A stretch of DNA of 64,000 bases from Ruminococcus sp. (GTDB taxonomy: Bacteria > Bacillota > Clostridia > Oscillospirales > Acutalibacteraceae): contig JAFTGL010000005.1 in assembly GCA_017457955.1 (NCBI GenBank), positions 180,479 through 244,478 of the forward strand, read 5' to 3'. The position numbers and the translations under genes are program-made. Within the stretch, counting starts at the first letter, position 1. The number at the start of each line of letters is the position of its first letter. A model generated the notes under the pieces. That model had not been told where the DNA came from, made no database searches, and was given only the letters and a program-made list of their open reading frames with translations. Positions 61,990 to 64,000 of the stretch are shown piece after piece.

Positions 61990-62038
61990 TTTATCGAACA
62001 AATACCCTAATTTGACACAAAAAAACTAATCCAAAGCG

Positions 62039-62121
62039 AAAAGCAGAGCTGAAATGCCCTGCTTTTTCTTTTACTCACTATTTAATTAAGGGTGCCCCAA
62101 GTACCCCTCAGGGCACCCCAT
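62039..62121. terminator. Two hairpins downstream of the dockerin gene
   Basis: AAAAGCAG/CTGCTTTT (about 62039-62073), with T-rich ends, and GGGTGCCC/GGGCACCC (about 62090-62118). Either could end the minus-strand gene; 62122-62214 shows nothing else. Confidence 0.55.
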
Positions 62122-62214
62122 TATTTAGAATATCAGCGGAGTGGACATCTTACCACCACCTGCCTTCGCCCATCAAGGCTTAGTACCCATCAGGGGGTTC
62201 GCACCCATCGGGGC

Positions 62215-64000
62215 TTAGCCCAAGGTGTACTCGATATGACCCGTCGCAGGTACATACAGATAGTTTACACCACATACCTCGTTAGTCCATGAGAAGTGGT
62301 AACCGCCCGTTCTGTTGCACCTCTGGATGTCTGCATGGAAACTTGCGAATTCTATATCTAACAGTTCGTCAAGGGTACATTTTTGATAGATCGACCTTGT
62401 GAACTTCTCGGTAGTCATAAGCTCCTTTAACTGGTCGAGCGTGAACAGGCAACCCTTGTCAGCCCCGAAGTTCCAGTCGAGAGTACAAGTTCTCTCAGGG
62501 TTCGGGTTCGGCATATCAAAGTCACCAATCGTACCATCGGGGAGAGTACCAGTGCTTGCCAAGAACGGAATCGGATCGGAGGTGAACACTAGATTAACAG
62601 GGTACGGATCTCCCGCATCGTTGTGGAAGAACAGCGGTGCATTTTCCCAATAGTACCACTTAACAGGGAACGTAGCACCACCATTGTTGAAATAGTCGTG
62701 TCCGTTCCAACCTGCGCCACTTACCTCGGAATCATAGATAATCGGTTCCTCGGTCATCATGACATTGTAGGCTTCGTCGGAGAGAATGTGCTCACGAAGC
62801 GTTCCTTCCACCACCATGCCACACTTATTGCATACACAGCGTTCTGTACGGCGGGTGATGGGGGATTTGATGACACGTTCCTCGGTATCAGCCGTGAACG
62901 TGGACTTGACCGTGAACGCCTTATTAGCCGACTTCGTAGAAGTACCCTTCGTTGCCGTGACTACAGCGGTATACGAACCTGCACTCATATCAGTCAGGGT
63001 AACATTAGCAGATGTTGCTCCACTACCTACCTTCACAGGCGCTGAGACCGCATTACCCTTGGCGTCCTTGACTACTACAGTGTACCCATCTGCGTTAGAG
63101 GACTTGTCCCACGTTACCTTAACAACAGGATTTACCCTCTTAGATTCGATTTCGGGCAGCTGGTGGTCCACATACCCTCTGGCTAGAGCAGATTTTACCT
63201 CACCATCATTGAAGTCAATCCTTGAAAAGGTCTTACCACCATCTCCAGAGCGCACATACGTCCGTAGGAAAGTCAGCTCGTCAGGTGTGTTAGGCTCATA
63301 GTACAAGCGTACCTTACCATCGTCGAGGTATTCCATCCGCATATCTACCCAAGACTTCCCTGCTTTTGCGGACTCAGTATATGCAGTCGGATTTTCGACG
63401 TCAAAATACAATGCGTTCGACATAAGGTTGGTCCCACAACCGTACTTAACAACCTTCTCATAAGTCTTAGAACCCGCCGTCACCAACGTAACATTTACAT
63501 TGGTTGGAGCACTCACGCCCTCAGTAGGATCCTGAGTTCCACCTGTCCCCGCCACATTCAGCAATTTACCGCCGACAGGATAGGGGGTTGAAATCTGGGC
63601 GATATAACGCTGAATCCATGTCGCGTCGGTGACGGTCAATCCGTCGTTATCGAAGTCACCTAAACGATCAATATACTTGCAACCACTGATTTTCAGCTCG
63701 ACAAGTTTTCTTTGTACATTGGTCGCGTCTAAAACTGTGACTGTGCCGTCTGTGTCTGTGTCGCCGAGCAAATAGAGGTTGGCTTTCGGAGCAAAAGCAA
63801 TCGTACCGCCGTCGCGGTTATAGTCGGTCACAAAGTTGCCTGATTTGTCGAGACCCCGAACGGTAAAGGTGTAGGAGCTGCCCTTGACAACAGAGGTATC
63901 GTGGTAGTAGCCTACCTTGATGTTGTCAGCGATCTTCGTCCACCCGCTCGCGGTCTTGTGGTACACGCGGTAGTGATCGACACGGCTGTCAGCGTTCCAA
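62215..64000 (-). CDS. Dockerin-containing secreted protein, N-terminus beyond window
   Basis: The frame is open to the right edge, so the protein starts outside; 594 residues are visible. It begins inside a fibronectin type III-like domain (residues about 1-70, DHYRVYHKT...SYTFTVRGLDKSGN). A type I dockerin (63574-63771) follows, with two calcium loops LGDTDTDGTVTVLDATNVQR and LGDFDNDGLTVTDATWIQR. After it comes an unusual C-terminal region of about 450 residues with another Ig/Fn3-like part (KVTWDKSSNADGYTVVVKDAKG) and a cysteine cluster ERCVCNKCGMVVEG. Dockerins bind cohesins on cell-surface scaffolds; the catalytic or binding partner of this protein lies upstream and is not visible. Confidence 0.85.
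   Translation of the reverse strand, partial: WNADSRVDHYRVYHKTASGWTKIADNIKVGYYHDTSVVKGSSYTFTVRGLDKSGNFVTDYNRDGGTIAFAPKANLYLLGDTDTDGTVTVLDATNVQRKLVELKISGCKYIDRLGDFDNDGLTVTDATWIQRYIAQISTPYPVGGKLLNVAGTGGTQDPTEGVSAPTNVNVTLVTAGSKTYEKVVKYGCGTNLMSNALYFDVENPTAYTESAKAGKSWVDMRMEYLDDGKVRLYYEPNTPDELTFLRTYVRSGDGGKTFSRIDFNDGEVKSALARGYVDHQLPEIESKRVNPVVKVTWDKSSNADGYTVVVKDAKGNAVSAPVKVGSGATSANVTLTDMSAGSYTAVVTATKGTSTKSANKAFTVKSTFTADTEERVIKSPITRRTERCVCNKCGMVVEGTLREHILSDEAYNVMMTEEPIIYDSEVSGAGWNGHDYFNNGGATFPVKWYYWENAPLFFHNDAGDPYPVNLVFTSDPIPFLASTGTLPDGTIGDFDMPNPNPERTCTLDWNFGADKGCLFTLDQLKELMTTEKFTRSIYQKCTLDELLDIEFASFHADIQRCNRTGGYHFSWTNEVCGVNYLYVPATGHIEYTLG

Overview
The window is a stretch of bacterial chromosome at roughly 55% GC by eye. 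It most likely comes from an endospore-forming anaerobic clostridium of the Ruminococcus/Oscillospiraceae type. Four things point there: a complete spoIIAA-spoIIAB-sigF operon; a dockerin-bearing secreted protein at the right edge; a split-subunit glutamate synthase linked to glutamine synthetase and an ANTAR regulator; and a short ProRS together with a GlnRS. No rRNA, CRISPR array, phage or intact insertion sequence is visible. The placement is an inference from gene content.

Layout. 1-5068: end of a nitrogen-assimilation operon (FAD oxidoreductase, GXGXG glutamate synthase domain protein, glutamine synthetase, ANTAR regulator), then pyrG. 5107-6540: an AT-rich accessory island with a perfect 38-bp palindrome, a candidate structured RNA with its own promoter and terminator, an orphan membrane protein, tRNA-Arg(ACG) and a degenerate copy of that tRNA's 5' half. 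6704-12697: MTA/SAH nucleosidase-like protein, fumarase, malic enzyme, YbaK-type deacylase, methyltransferase, deaminase, acetyltransferase and an untracked 54-aa ORF. 12826-17399 (minus): flavodoxin-like protein, disulfide oxidoreductase, sodium symporter and EEP phosphatase. 17544-24472: ABC-F protein, AraC regulator back to back with a ComEC-like lipoprotein, FkbM methyltransferase, EamA transporter and asparaginase. 24518-27945: split transketolase, and coaX with an ECF S component that is probably for pantothenate. 28008-31622 (minus): SDR, TrkH, TrkA. 31845-39156: secA, gltX, glnS, sigma/anti-sigma pair. 39253-46337 (minus): PBP and FtsW-like pair, L,D-transpeptidase, HflX, and a three-gene module of small unknown proteins. 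46555-53619: phosphodiesterase, holB, ricT-like gene, ferredoxin, a frameshifted TrmN6-like methyltransferase, rsmI, folC, spoIIAA-AB-sigF. 53660-59431 (minus): metA, proS, acpP, XRE membrane regulator, phosphohexomutase. 59744-64000: small HPr-like protein with a structured leader, TspO, preQ1 riboswitch plus queT, tRNA-Pro(GGG), a cluster of TACTATCA repeats, and a partial dockerin protein.

Most genes are housekeeping. The best candidates for something undescribed are RNA and repeat structures: the long hairpin transcript at 5299-5533; the structured leader at 59772-59953; the paired heptad-repeat elements at 52150-52219 and 54619-54765; the alternative hairpins over the transketolase ribosome binding site; the TACTATCA cluster after tRNA-Pro; and the dockerin protein, whose dockerin is followed by a long unknown region of different composition.
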